A stretch of 64,000 bases of DNA from Bordetella parapertussis (GTDB lineage Bacteria; Acidobacteriota; Terriglobia; Bryobacterales; Bryobacteraceae). The stretch is from positions 124,001 through 188,000 of the forward strand of contig CALQCC020000001.1 in assembly GCA_943328975.2 (NCBI GenBank), read 5' to 3'. Below, in pieces: positions 8,919-16,447 of the stretch. The position numbers were made by a program, and so were the translations under genes. The notes beneath the pieces are model-generated. The model had not been told where the DNA came from. It saw nothing but the letters and a program-made list of their open reading frames with translations, and did no database searches. Each line of letters starts with the position of its first letter. Within the stretch, counting starts at the first letter, position 1.

Positions 8919-9962
8919 TCATTTGGTTGCACGCGTGGGCGCGACCAGGCCGGGGGCGCAACCGTCGCAGGGGGCGAAGGGCGTCAGGAAGAAGTTGTTC
9001 GGGTCGGCGATGAGTGCGCCTTTGAAGTTGGGCGGAATCGGCTGGGCGATGCCGTCTTCGGACATAATCTTCAAGCCTGCGGCCTTGGCTACGGCCACGA
9101 CGGCATCGGTATCATTCACACGCAATTGGAGGCGGGCGGCTCCGCGATCCTGAATCCGCATGTGGAGAGGGGTGCGGGCGACGCCTTTGAATTCGACAAG
9201 TTCGAGCCACAGCTGAGAGCCTGGGGCCTGGATGCGGGCGCTACGGACGTCGGCTTTGGAGAGTCCCGTGAGGCTGCGCATGGCGGCATCGGCGGTGAAC
9301 TTGGTTTCGCTTTCCACCGTGAAGCCCAGGACATTGCGATAGACCTTGAGCGTCTCATCCATATTGTTCACGGTGAGGGAGAGGCGCATGTCGAGGATGT
9401 CGCTGTTGCCGGTTGCCGTTGCGAGTTGGCGGAGTTCGATGAAGCGGCCATCGAGGTCGCGGATCAGAATGGCGCGGGTGCCATCTGCGAGAGTAACGGG
9501 CTTGCCGCTGGGCGTTGCGATGGTGGCTTTGGCTTGCGTGGCGCGGGCGAGGGCTGCAGCCACGTCACGGACGATCAACACGAGGGTCGCTGTGCCGGGA
9601 TCCTGCATTCGGAGCTGGACGGTCTGGTTCGGCACGTCCTGAATTTCCATCAACTCGAGTGTGACGCGGGTGCCAGGGACGCGCGCGGACTGGTGACGTT
9701 CCTTCGCTCCCGCGATATCGAAGAATTTGAAGAGCTGGGCGTTGCCGGGGTTGTAGGGTCGCACACCGGAGGCGGGCAGCGCGGGAACCTCCATGCCGAA
9801 GGCGTCATGGTAGAAGGCCAGGGAGCGATCCATGTTCTCGACGAAGGATGTGAAGGAGCCGGTTCCGGTGACGAGGGCTTTGCTGGTACCGGTTGGCGAC
9901 TGCGCCATGGTGAGTGACGCGAGCGCGGCAATCGGGATGATCTTCAGCAGTGTCTTCATCAT
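8919..9962 (-). CDS. Exported VOC-fold protein, two modules
   Basis: Encodes 347 residues when started at ATG 9962 (9959 is equally possible); the open frame extends upstream but the signal peptide (ending in LTMAQ) begins here. There are two tandem VOC modules: F-V-E-N-M-D-R-S-L-A-F-Y-H-D-A-F-G near residue 35 and V-N-N-M-D-E-T-L-K-V-Y-R-N-V-L-G-F near 200. It is paralogous in design to the protein at 1809-2762. The role is unknown: such secreted VOC proteins may bind or cleave aromatic or lactone-type metabolites, but nothing in the sequence fixes this. It lies 37 bases beyond the stop of the STGP-family gene. Confidence 0.8.
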   Translation of the reverse strand: MMKTLLKIIPIAALASLTMAQSPTGTSKALVTGTGSFTSFVENMDRSLAFYHDAFGMEVPALPASGVRPYNPGNAQLFKFFDIAGAKERHQSARVPGTRVTLELMEIQDVPNQTVQLRMQDPGTATLVLIVRDVAAALARATQAKATIATPSGKPVTLADGTRAILIRDLDGRFIELRQLATATGNSDILDMRLSLTVNNMDETLKVYRNVLGFTVESETKFTADAAMRSLTGLSKADVRSARIQAPGSQLWLELVEFKGVARTPLHMRIQDRGAARLQLRVNDTDAVVAVAKAAGLKIMSEDGIAQPIPPNFKGALIADPNNFFLTPFAPCDGCAPGLVAPTRATK

Positions 9963-9999
9963 TGTCTTTATTGGGGCTCCTCTTCCGTCCCAAAGTGTA

Positions 10000-10650
10000 T
10001 CACTCATTTGGATCAGAAATGGGTTCGTTTTCGGGGGCGGAAGTGGGTGTGTTTTCTTGAGGTTCGGCGTCGAAAATGGGTTCGTTTGGTATTTCTTCAC
10101 GGAGGGCTTTGAGGCGCTCGAATTCCTCAATGGCGTGGCGGTAGTGGCGCTCGGCCTGGGTCTGATAGCGGAGGAAGAGGGCCCAGGTGGAGGCGTTCTC
10201 GCGGTTCATGTGATGGAAGCCTGTGGCGAGGCAGTAGAAGCGATTCTGCACGCGGGTTTCTTCCTGCACCACGTCGGGATCGCCGTTGAGGTCCTGATGC
10301 AGGGGGACGAAGGGGGTTTCGTTCTCGACGTGGAAGAGGGCTCGGTTGAGCGCGTGGGTGAAGAGGCCGGCTTCGAAGCGAGCGATGCGGAGGAGGTTGT
10401 GCTGGGCGAGGGCGATGCGTTCGACGGCGAAGAGTTCCTGAGAGTTGACGGGGCGGTAGACGGAGAGGAGGTCGGCGCGGAGGCGATCGACCGTTTCGCG
10501 GTCTTCGATTTTGATGATGGCGAAGTCGGTGCCGTTGAAGCCATGCTTGCGGGCGTTCTGGGAGGAGCGGGCCTTGCCGAGCGGGGTGAGGGGTCCAGTG
10601 GAGAGGGCGGCGTTGGCGCGGTTGGCGGTGAGTTGTTTGTTAGTTGGCAT
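10000..10650 (-). CDS. Hypothetical protein of the STGP...GKxxSSxNAxKHG family
   Basis: Encodes 216 residues from ATG 10650, chosen because AGGGAG lies just before it. The N-terminus has the pattern N-x-A-L-S-T-G-P-L-T-x-x-G-K-A-R-S-S-Q-N-A-x-K-H-G-F, shared by a large, highly paralogous family in Acidobacteria and Planctomycetes whose function is not known. The middle is helical and charged. The C-terminal 30 residues are low-complexity with NEPI and ENEPI repeats, visible in DNA as two copies of AAATGGGTTCGTTT at about 10018 and 10076. Its high copy number in related genomes suggests mobility, but no transposase motif is seen. Confidence 0.7.
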   Translation of the reverse strand: MPTNKQLTANRANAALSTGPLTPLGKARSSQNARKHGFNGTDFAIIKIEDRETVDRLRADLLSVYRPVNSQELFAVERIALAQHNLLRIARFEAGLFTHALNRALFHVENETPFVPLHQDLNGDPDVVQEETRVQNRFYCLATGFHHMNRENASTWALFLRYQTQAERHYRHAIEEFERLKALREEIPNEPIFDAEPQENTPTSAPENEPISDPNE

Positions 10651-10794
10651 AATGCTCCCTGTTGGTAGGGGTAGCACGGAGGATTGGGGCGAATGGTCGG
10701 TTGGGACGGGATGTGGTGGGCGGGGCAGGGGATAGGGCTTTCCGGACGCAAGTTTGAGAGCGTGTTTCTGCCCTACACGATCCCTCCCAGGCCG

Positions 10795-10914
10795 ACGAAT
10801 CTACGGCTCACTTCGGCGGCCAGTTACACGGGCGCAAGCGTCGCACCTGATTCTGCTGTGGCCGCGTATGCGTCGGGGAAGCGGGCGAATCCGGTGGGCG
10901 TGAGTATCCGGTAA
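10795..10914 (+). pseudogene. Remnant of a TIGR03437-type domain
   Basis: A plus-strand frame reads TSAASYTGAS then VAPDSAVAAYASG before diverging and stopping at about 10914. This matches the opening of TIGR03437 (NAASYxxxxVAPGSIVxxYGxxLA), but the remaining ~200 residues and any start are missing. It is therefore read as a decayed fragment. The region 10651-11007 holds otherwise only the hairpin at 10921. Confidence 0.4.
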
Positions 10915-10920
10915 AAGCAA

Positions 10921-10952
10921 TTGGCCACCACCCCGTGAGGAGTGATGGCCAA
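10921..10952 (-). terminator. Intrinsic terminator-like hairpin after the SRPBCC gene
   Basis: TTGGCCA and TGGCCAA arms extend to a 14-bp stem around a four-base loop. The two A-C mismatches on the plus strand become G-U pairs on the minus-strand RNA, so the stem is complete only in that direction. It is followed on the minus strand by TTGCTTTTAC and lies 56 bases past the SRPBCC stop. Confidence 0.55.
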
Positions 10953-11007
10953 GTTGCGGGCTAGCCGCAGGTCTTACCGGCGAGTGCGCCGGGACATCTC
11001 AGATCCG

Positions 11008-11604
11008 TTACTGCTTTGGAGCGCCCTTACCGCCGCCGCGAGCCGGAGCCGGAGGCAGCGTGCCGCCTTCCGCGAGGATCTTCATGTTCTCGAGTGCGGT
11101 GGTGAACTGCGCGGTGCGCTGCGCGATGTCGCGCTGACGAGCCGCGTCGTCGGCCAGCATGGAGTTATCCAATGTCAGTGTGTAGACCAGTTTTGAGGTG
11201 GTCGCGGTGACGGGCCGCGCTTCCAGCGTGCCGTGATACATGTTGTAGGCTCGGCCCTCGCGCACGGGTTGCGTGTAGGTGTAGGAGAGCTCCGTTTTCC
11301 CGACCAGTACCTCGGTGCCGATAGACCGGACGGCGCCGAATTCACCATCTTTACCTTGCGTGATGGTGCATGGGACGCGCAGCCATTCGCCGATGTCGCA
11401 ATACTTGCCCACGCGCTTCCACACTTCGGCGGCAGGCCGGTTTACATTGATTTCCATCGGGATGGAAATGTAGGTCGGATTCGCGACCGCAGTGCTGACG
11501 GGTGCAGCGGGCGCTCCCGCCGGAGGCTGAGCGCTGGCGACCTGGGCCAAGCCGGCGATTGCGAGCACGCAACCGGCAGATGTCTTACTAAAATAATTCC
11601 GCAT
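11008..11604 (-). CDS. Exported SRPBCC (START/Bet v1-like) protein
   Basis: A 198-residue protein with a signal peptide ending in ASAQ, an Ala/Pro-rich linker to about residue 45, then an SRPBCC domain (I-P-M-E-I-N-V-N-R-P-A-A-E-V-W-K-R-V-G-K-Y-C-D-I-G-E-W-L). These helix-grip proteins bind hydrophobic ligands or act as cyclases, and the ligand here is unknown. The C-terminus is basic and Gly/Pro-rich. GGGAG precedes the ATG, and a hairpin terminator follows at 10921-10952. Confidence 0.82.
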   Translation of the reverse strand: MRNYFSKTSAGCVLAIAGLAQVASAQPPAGAPAAPVSTAVANPTYISIPMEINVNRPAAEVWKRVGKYCDIGEWLRVPCTITQGKDGEFGAVRSIGTEVLVGKTELSYTYTQPVREGRAYNMYHGTLEARPVTATTSKLVYTLTLDNSMLADDAARQRDIAQRTAQFTTALENMKILAEGGTLPPAPARGGGKGAPKQ

Positions 11605-11674
11605 AGAGTTCTCCCACTAGATTCGCCTGAGGCGTTGTCCTGACGCACATCTTGGCACAGGGGGGCTCAGGGAA

Positions 11675-12547
11675 TCAACCCTGCTTGGCGCCCAAAGCCC
11701 TGCGCATGAGACCCAACGCGATGATGCCGAAGCCGAGTAGACTCAACGACCCTGGCTCAGGGGTTGCTATCGCGGTGGTTGACGCAAACAGGAAGTCATC
11801 CATCACGACAACGTCATTGTTGGGATTGCCCAGTACGCCATTGGAAACGATCGTATTTGACCCGGAGGTAATGCGCACCCTGGCGATTTGTTCGCCGGCG
11901 TTGGCCACTGCGCCGAGGAACGACAGGCCCTGGTTGCCCGCGACCAGCGCAGAGCGGGTAAAGAGCAGTCCGTTGTTGGCGTCAAAGAATTGGATGAGGG
12001 TTGAATCCGTCACCTCCACATCGACGAAGATCAACCCAAATGCGCCGGTGGTCGCTGCGGTAGTGGTGCCGGGCAGGAAGAAACGAACATCCATAATGTT
12101 ACTGTTCTGCGCAGAGAACAGTCTCTGTGGGCTGAACGTCTGGAAGTCGCTCGAAAAGCCGAACAGGGTGGGTGTGGCTTCGCCGGCATTCGCGCTCACA
12201 AGGAAACCTGTCCCTGGAGTGCTGAAGACAACACCGCGCGGCGAGGTCGTATTGAAGAAGTCGCCCGCCATCAGGTTCGGGTCCGCGGAGGCGTTGGGCA
12301 CGCCGTCCCAATTGATCTCTCGCCGGAGGCCGCCGAAGTCGCCGTTCGCACCTGCTACGGTTCCGCCTCCGACTGATACACGGAAAGCATCGCGGGTTGC
12401 CGTAATCGATGCGGGTGTCGCACCGGCCGCTTCGAATGTGATGAATCCCGCGCAAGCCGGATTCGCCAAGCCGGCGGCAATGAGTGATCCAAATAGAATC
12501 TTGCGGATCGGATACCAAGCGAGCCGGATGACACGAGGCCGAAGCAT
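11675..12547 (-). CDS. PEP-CTERM sorting-domain protein
   Basis: A 290-residue protein. An N-terminal hydrophobic segment (about residues 15-32) is a signal peptide. The body is a beta-rich exported domain containing T-F-E-A-A-G and D-V-E-V-T-D-S patterns. The C-terminus has the classic PEP-CTERM tripartite tail: ATPEPGS, a hydrophobic helix (LSLLGFGIIALGL) and a basic end (MRRALGAKQG). Such tails are recognised by exosortase and mark proteins exported to the surface or extracellular matrix. No exosortase is in this window. Confidence 0.88.
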   Translation of the reverse strand: MLRPRVIRLAWYPIRKILFGSLIAAGLANPACAGFITFEAAGATPASITATRDAFRVSVGGGTVAGANGDFGGLRREINWDGVPNASADPNLMAGDFFNTTSPRGVVFSTPGTGFLVSANAGEATPTLFGFSSDFQTFSPQRLFSAQNSNIMDVRFFLPGTTTAATTGAFGLIFVDVEVTDSTLIQFFDANNGLLFTRSALVAGNQGLSFLGAVANAGEQIARVRITSGSNTIVSNGVLGNPNNDVVVMDDFLFASTTAIATPEPGSLSLLGFGIIALGLMRRALGAKQG

Positions 12548-12586
12548 GTTGGTAGCGTAGCATCAAAAGGCGCTTGCGTTCTTGGT

Positions 12587-12615
12587 TTGCGGGGATAACA
12601 ATGAACAGGTACAAT
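12587..12615 (+). promoter_or_regulatory. Sigma-70-type promoter for the lipoprotein gene
   Basis: TTGCGG (12587-12592) and TACAAT (12610-12615) are separated by 17 bases, placing a start near 12622 and giving a leader of about 38 bases before the ATG at 12660. Confidence 0.55.
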
Positions 12616-12659
12616 CATCCGGAAGTCGACAGACCACGATGCTCAAGGAGGCAAAGGAT

Positions 12660-13286
12660 ATGACGAAGGAAATTTTGCAGACGGGCCTGGTAGCCGCGGC
12701 GTTCGCGTTCACGCTTGCTTGCTCCAGCGCTCCTACTGAGACGGCCAAGACGGAGAAGGCTGTTGAGAAAGCCGCTGAAGTGGAAGCGCCGGTGACCGGC
12801 AAGACTGCGTTCTGGGAAATGTACAAGTTGGGCCATGCTTGGTCGGCCGACATGCAGGTCTTGTATCTAAAGAGCGGCAAACTGGAAGGCGTCGACGCCA
12901 AGGGCAAAGACGGAGAAGCGACGGAATGGACGTTGATGGTTGCTTCGCCCAGCAAGAAGGAAGCCCACGAGTTCAGCTATCGCGCGATCACTCAGGGCAC
13001 GAAGCGCCGCGGTGTAACTTCCGGTGCGGTTCAACCTTGGGGCGGACCTACGGCGAAGGGGCAACCCTTCACCACGGGTGAGATGAAACTGGATTCCAAT
13101 GAAGCGCTGGCCAAGGCAACAGAAAAAGCAGCGGTGTGGTTGAAGGACAATCCAGGCAAGGAGCTCAGTTTCTACTTGGGCAAAGAGAGCCGCTACCCGG
13201 CGCCCGTGTGGGCCGTGCTGTGGGGCGGCGAGAAGTCCGGGTTTCTGGTCGTCGTGAACGCCTTGGATGGCACCATCGAGAAGTAG
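12660..13286 (+). CDS. Lipoprotein of unknown function
   Basis: Encodes 208 residues from ATG 12660, which is preceded by AAGGAGG at ideal spacing; upstream in-frame starts lack this. The lipobox FTLAC puts the lipidated Cys near residue 20. A Glu/Lys/Ala-rich linker follows, then a compact domain with E-W-T-L-M-V-A-S-P and a C-terminal W-A-V-L-W-G-G-E-K-S-G-F-L-V-V-V-N-A-L-D-G segment. This resembles PepSY-like beta/alpha folds in outline only. It has its own promoter and a hairpin after the stop, so it is probably monocistronic. Confidence 0.75.
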   Translation: MTKEILQTGLVAAAFAFTLACSSAPTETAKTEKAVEKAAEVEAPVTGKTAFWEMYKLGHAWSADMQVLYLKSGKLEGVDAKGKDGEATEWTLMVASPSKKEAHEFSYRAITQGTKRRGVTSGAVQPWGGPTAKGQPFTTGEMKLDSNEALAKATEKAAVWLKDNPGKELSFYLGKESRYPAPVWAVLWGGEKSGFLVVVNALDGTIEK

Positions 13287-13303
13287 AAACCGTCGAGCGA
13301 TTA

Positions 13304-13330
13304 GGAGCCTCGCCGTAGAGGCGTGGCTCT
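13304..13330 (+). terminator. Hairpin after the lipoprotein gene
   Basis: GAGCC-T-CGCC and GGCG-T-GGCTC arms form a 9-bp stem with one T-T mismatch and a 5-base loop, 18 bases past the stop. Few T residues follow, so the assignment is moderate. Confidence 0.4.
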
Positions 13331-13430
13331 TCCGTTGACTGGGCCCAAATTCGAGTTATTGACGCTTGTTATCTTGGCCACTGGCTGCGGACCCACTTGG
13401 CGGATGCGAACGCGTCGGTGAAGTAGCCGC

Positions 13431-14504
13431 CTATTTGGTCGCTAATGGACCAACTTCCACTTTGCCCTGCGTGTTGGCCAGCGTGCCCAGTTCCGTTTGA
13501 ACGCCGCGAGTGATCGCCGCGGTTTCGCTGCCGTTTTGGAAGCAGGTGAAGTCCGGACGATCGCGCCAGGCGAAGGGACCGCAGAGTTTCTTGCCCGCGC
13601 CGATGGCGGCATCGTGGACCGCGTTGATTAAGCGCTCATAGTCGGGAGATCCTTGCGCATAGCCGGAGAAGTTGCCTAGGTCTCCGCTGGCGGCAAACAG
13701 GGCGGTCACACCAGGGACCTTGGCGATCTCGGCCGCGTTCTTGACGCCTTCGATGGTCTCGATCATGAGGATCAGCACCACGTTGTCATTGAAGGTGGCG
13801 CGGTAGCCTCCAGGAACGCCGCCCCACATGGACGCGTCGAAGGCTTGGCCGCCGCCGTTGCTGCGCCGACCGAGCGGAGGAAAGTACGTCCAGTTGCGAG
13901 CCGCGATGGCTTCTTCCACGGTGTCCACGGTGGGAACGACTACGACCAAAGCTCCGGCGTCGGTGGCGCGTTGGATTTCGCGTTCATCGGCGTAGGCGAC
14001 GCGCACGCCGGGAACCGCCTTCGCAGTCGGACAAGTGCGCCACATCTTCGCGACCTGGTTCCAGTCGCGTTGATCGTGCTGCATCTCCATCCAGATAAAG
14101 TCGTAACCTGCGTTGGCGAAAGCGCAGTACGTCGCCGGATCGGTCGAGCTGAAGTTCGTGCCGCCGGTGACCTTCTCGCCTGCCATCAATTTCAACTTGA
14201 CCGGATTCCAGATCTTGGCGTTGGCCGGTGGGCGAGATTGCGGCCCATAGTTCCAGGTGCCGGGATCGATCTTGCCGGCGTTCACTCCGCCGGGTAGGGG
14301 AGTGTTGATCGCGTCGCTATTCTTGCCTGCGGGTGCGGCCAGCGGGAAGCGCAATGTTCCCGCGTCGGCGTTGTTGGCATAGGGATCGGCGCTGACGGCA
14401 GCTTTGCCTTTGCCCTGGTTCGGTGCGGGTGCCTGAGCCAGGATTTGGAAGGCAAGCAGGCCCAAGCTAGCGGTAACACTGGTCGCGATCAGAAAGCGTT
14501 TCAT
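13431..14504 (-). CDS. Exported HpcH/HpaI-type aldolase family protein
   Basis: Encodes 357 residues from ATG 14504, which has GGGAG upstream and is followed directly by a signal peptide ending in ILAQ. The domain from about residue 110 fits the HpcH/HpaI aldolase TIM barrel: G-Y-D-F-I-W-M-E-M-Q-H-D, P-G-V-R-V-A, A-G-A-L-V-V-V-V-P, L-I-L-M-I-E-T-I-E-G-V-K-N and F-A-A-S-G-D-L-G. Cytosolic members cleave 2-keto-3-deoxy acids with a divalent metal bound by the Glu of the IET motif and an Asp, both apparently present here. Export of such an aldolase is unusual and makes the substrate unclear. Confidence 0.83.
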   Translation of the reverse strand: MKRFLIATSVTASLGLLAFQILAQAPAPNQGKGKAAVSADPYANNADAGTLRFPLAAPAGKNSDAINTPLPGGVNAGKIDPGTWNYGPQSRPPANAKIWNPVKLKLMAGEKVTGGTNFSSTDPATYCAFANAGYDFIWMEMQHDQRDWNQVAKMWRTCPTAKAVPGVRVAYADEREIQRATDAGALVVVVPTVDTVEEAIAARNWTYFPPLGRRSNGGGQAFDASMWGGVPGGYRATFNDNVVLILMIETIEGVKNAAEIAKVPGVTALFAASGDLGNFSGYAQGSPDYERLINAVHDAAIGAGKKLCGPFAWRDRPDFTCFQNGSETAAITRGVQTELGTLANTQGKVEVGPLATK

Positions 14505-14548
14505 TTTGTTCTCCCGATGAATTCTAACAGAACTGCGGGAGGCTGGCG

Positions 14549-14947
14549 TTAGCGTGTGCTGGCGGTCGCGGAAGTTGTTTCGACGGGCGCAGTTTTGGTG
14601 CTGCCGTAGGTGATGAGAATGACTCCTGCGACGATCAGCGCCAGTGCGAGCAGTTTGTTGCGTGTGATCTGTTCGCGGAAGAAGATTCGGGACCACAGCA
14701 GGGTCCAGATCTGACCCAAAGCCACGAACGGATAGAGTACGCTGAGCTGGCCTTGACTCATTCCCTTCACAAACAGGACGGACGACAGCAGGTACGCCAC
14801 CACGCCGCCGATCAGTTGCCAGTTGGATAGGAGCTCGCCGACTGTCAGTTTCAGACGATTAGCGCCAGCCTTGAGGCCTACTGCTCCCAGGCTGCCGATG
14901 ACGCCGCCGCCGACCACCCACAGCATGGACGAGACAGGGGTATTCAT
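14549..14947 (-). CDS. Four-helix DMT/EamA-type membrane protein, partner 2
   Basis: Encodes 132 residues from ATG 14947, which overlaps the previous stop as ATGA. Four membrane helices are visible, with the signature G-Q-L-S-V-L-Y-P-F-V-A-L-G-Q-I-W after helix 2. This is close to ArnE/ArnF-like and SMR proteins of the drug/metabolite transporter superfamily. The C-terminal tail is Thr/Ala-rich. Paired short genes of this type work as heterodimers with opposite topology; cargo could be a lipid-linked sugar or a small cation. Confidence 0.8.
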   Translation of the reverse strand: MNTPVSSMLWVVGGGVIGSLGAVGLKAGANRLKLTVGELLSNWQLIGGVVAYLLSSVLFVKGMSQGQLSVLYPFVALGQIWTLLWSRIFFREQITRNKLLALALIVAGVILITYGSTKTAPVETTSATASTR

Positions 14948-15339
14948 CGTTTGTCTCCGCGACCCAGAACCGCTACGCCGCCCACGATAGCGGCAATGCC
15001 TGCGATCTCGGCGGCATTGATCGGTTCTTTCAGCCAGACAACAGAGACGATCGCGACCCAAACATAACTAAGGGCCATGACCGGATAGAGCATCGATAGT
15101 TCGCCGTGCTTCAGCGCAAACACCATCACGATAGTGAACAGGCCGTAGAGCGCATACCCACTGAACAAGGGGAGCAAGGTGAACATTCCTAGCGCTGTAT
15201 CCGCCAAAGTTGGACTCGGTCCGAGTTGGGAAGCGCCTTCTTTGATCAGCAACTGGGCTACTAACTGGATGAGCGTGGCACAGGCGACCATGATCAAGGC
15301 ATTTCGGCGCTGTGCGGGTGTGGATTCAGTGGCGGTCAA
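14944..15339 (-). CDS. Four-helix DMT/EamA-type membrane protein, partner 1
   Basis: A 131-residue protein with four predicted membrane helices and the motif K-H-G-E-L-S-M-L-Y-P-V-M-A-L-S-Y-V-W, followed by L-K-E-P-I. This matches the conserved stretch of ArnE/F-type flippases and SMR proteins. It is about 120-130 residues long, as expected for a half-size DMT transporter. It overlaps the next gene by ATGA, implying tight stoichiometric coupling. No arn-type sugar-modification genes are nearby. Confidence 0.8.
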   Translation of the reverse strand: MTATESTPAQRRNALIMVACATLIQLVAQLLIKEGASQLGPSPTLADTALGMFTLLPLFSGYALYGLFTIVMVFALKHGELSMLYPVMALSYVWVAIVSVVWLKEPINAAEIAGIAAIVGGVAVLGRGDKR

Positions 15340-15359
15340 GATCTTAGGATAGCCGAAAG

Positions 15360-15785
15360 TCAGGCGGTAACCGTTAATCGGACGGCATTGCGGAAAAGTT
15401 CAATGTGAGGCTTTGGTGTGAGGATGACGGTCACGACGTCGCAGCGGACTTGTTCCTCGGGTAGAGTGCCCTTGCGGGAGTATTCGCGGGCGATCCGCTG
15501 CAGGGCGCGTCGTTTGTCCTCGCCGATGGCGCGATCTGGAGGGCCGAAGGCGTCAGATTCGCGGGTCTTCACTTCGACGATCACGAGCGCTTCGCGGTCC
15601 CAGGCGATGATGTCGGCCTCCGCGTCGCCGGCGGAGAGCCGGTAGTTGCGGGCGACCACGATATAACCGTGGCGGCGCAGGTAGCGATGAGCGAGGTCCT
15701 CGCCTCGCCGGCCTGTGGCTTGGCCGGGGGCCCAGAGTTTGCGGCGTTGCTGGTCGCGCAGGCTATCGAGCAGGGCGAGGATCAT
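15360..15785 (-). CDS. UPF0102/YraN-family nuclease-fold protein
   Basis: A 141-residue protein. The family pattern is clear: G-R-R-G-E-D-L-A-x-R-Y-L, then G-x-x-E-A-D-I-I-A-W-D and V-I-V-E-V-K-T-R. This is the PD-(D/E)XK nuclease-like core with Asp and Glu-x-Lys in place. YraN proteins are widespread and linked by fold to Holliday-junction resolvases, but their precise role is unsettled. It overlaps the end of the upstream methyltransferase gene by 23 bases. Confidence 0.88.
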   Translation of the reverse strand: MILALLDSLRDQQRRKLWAPGQATGRRGEDLAHRYLRRHGYIVVARNYRLSAGDAEADIIAWDREALVIVEVKTRESDAFGPPDRAIGEDKRRALQRIAREYSRKGTLPEEQVRCDVVTVILTPKPHIELFRNAVRLTVTA

Positions 15786-16320
15786 CTTTGATGACCTTCA
15801 ATCGCCATTCGATCACCTTGCCTCGCACCACATAGCAAAGATAGTGCTCCCAGAATCGCCGGAAGCGCGGGAACGTGTTTACCAGAAATTCGAAGCCCAG
15901 CCATCGCCACAAGGCTAGTAGCTTTACGTAGACAGAAGTCTCAATAAACCGGGCGGTGGAATAGTAGCCGTAGCCGGCGTTGTCCTCGCCGAAGTAGCGC
16001 AGGCTGTAGCTGTTCAGGTGCCAGCGGTGGGTGGGGTCGCAGAAGCTGGAAAAGTCGGTGTAGTGCGGGGTTACCAGGAAAACCTCGCCGCCAGGGCGTA
16101 CGACACGGTGGAATTCCTCCACCGCCTTGATGACGTCGGAGACATGTTCGATCACGTGGATGGCCTGCAAGCCCTCGAAGGAGCTGTCCCGGAACGGGTA
16201 GGGGAAGCGGTCCAATTCGACCAAAACGTCGGCCCTGGAGGCCGGATTCCGATCGATACCAATGGACCCGGGCTTCTTATTGATGCCACAACCAACGTCA
16301 AGAATGCCGAGGACCTTCAT
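15763..16320 (-). CDS. Class I SAM-dependent methyltransferase
   Basis: A 185-residue protein with motif I I-L-D-V-G-C-G-I-N-K-K-P-G near the N-terminus, an acidic end of beta-2 (V-L-V-E-L-D) and the Methyltransf_11 signature I-H-V-I-E-H-V-S-D-V-I-K-A-V-E-E-F-H-R-V-V-R-P-G-G. It is short, with a basic C-terminus that includes a hydrophobic YLCYVVRGK. The substrate is unknown; relatives act on glycans, lipids or quinones. Its 3' end overlaps yraN, so the two are probably co-transcribed. Confidence 0.85.
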   Translation of the reverse strand: MKVLGILDVGCGINKKPGSIGIDRNPASRADVLVELDRFPYPFRDSSFEGLQAIHVIEHVSDVIKAVEEFHRVVRPGGEVFLVTPHYTDFSSFCDPTHRWHLNSYSLRYFGEDNAGYGYYSTARFIETSVYVKLLALWRWLGFEFLVNTFPRFRRFWEHYLCYVVRGKVIEWRLKVIKDDPRPAR

Positions 16321-16393
16321 GTGCAGGGACGATTGTACCGCGAGCGAAAGCGGTCGGCGCAGGAAAGATATGATAGCACCACGCTAAAGTTAT

Positions 16394-16422
16394 TGTATTG
16401 ATCTTCGCTCATGTGGTACACT
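16394..16422 (+). promoter_or_regulatory. Possible promoter for clpB
   Basis: TTGTAT (16394) and TACACT (16417) are 17 bases apart. A TG one base before the -10 gives an extended -10 element. The match to consensus is modest. No CIRCE repeat or clear sigma-32 box is seen. Confidence 0.35.
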
Positions 16423-16447
16423 CCCTTCAAGAGGCAAGAGAATCAGT

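Noticed and set aside
8892-9917. A 341-codon plus-strand frame opposite the VOC gene
   Set aside because: Antisense shadow: low-complexity Gly/Glu/Val composition, no RBS, while the minus strand shows two VOC modules and a signal peptide.
9963-10130. Upstream extension of the VOC frame (56 extra codons)
   Set aside because: The extension is low-complexity and overlaps the STGP gene; the signal peptide starts only at 9962/9959.
13380-13430. Possible coding remnant before the HpcH stop (minus strand reads GGYFTDAFASAKWVRSQWP)
   Set aside because: Too short to assign, and no start or family match can be given.
14505-14696. Longer start for the HpcH/HpaI gene
   Set aside because: The added 64 codons are Arg/His-rich, lack an RBS and run into the neighbouring transporter gene; ATG 14504 has GGGAG and a signal peptide.
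16381-16447. CIRCE or sigma-32 heat-shock element before clpB
   Set aside because: No TTAGCACTC/GAGTGCTAA pair or CTTGAA-CCCCAT-type boxes found; only a modest sigma-70-like match is reported.
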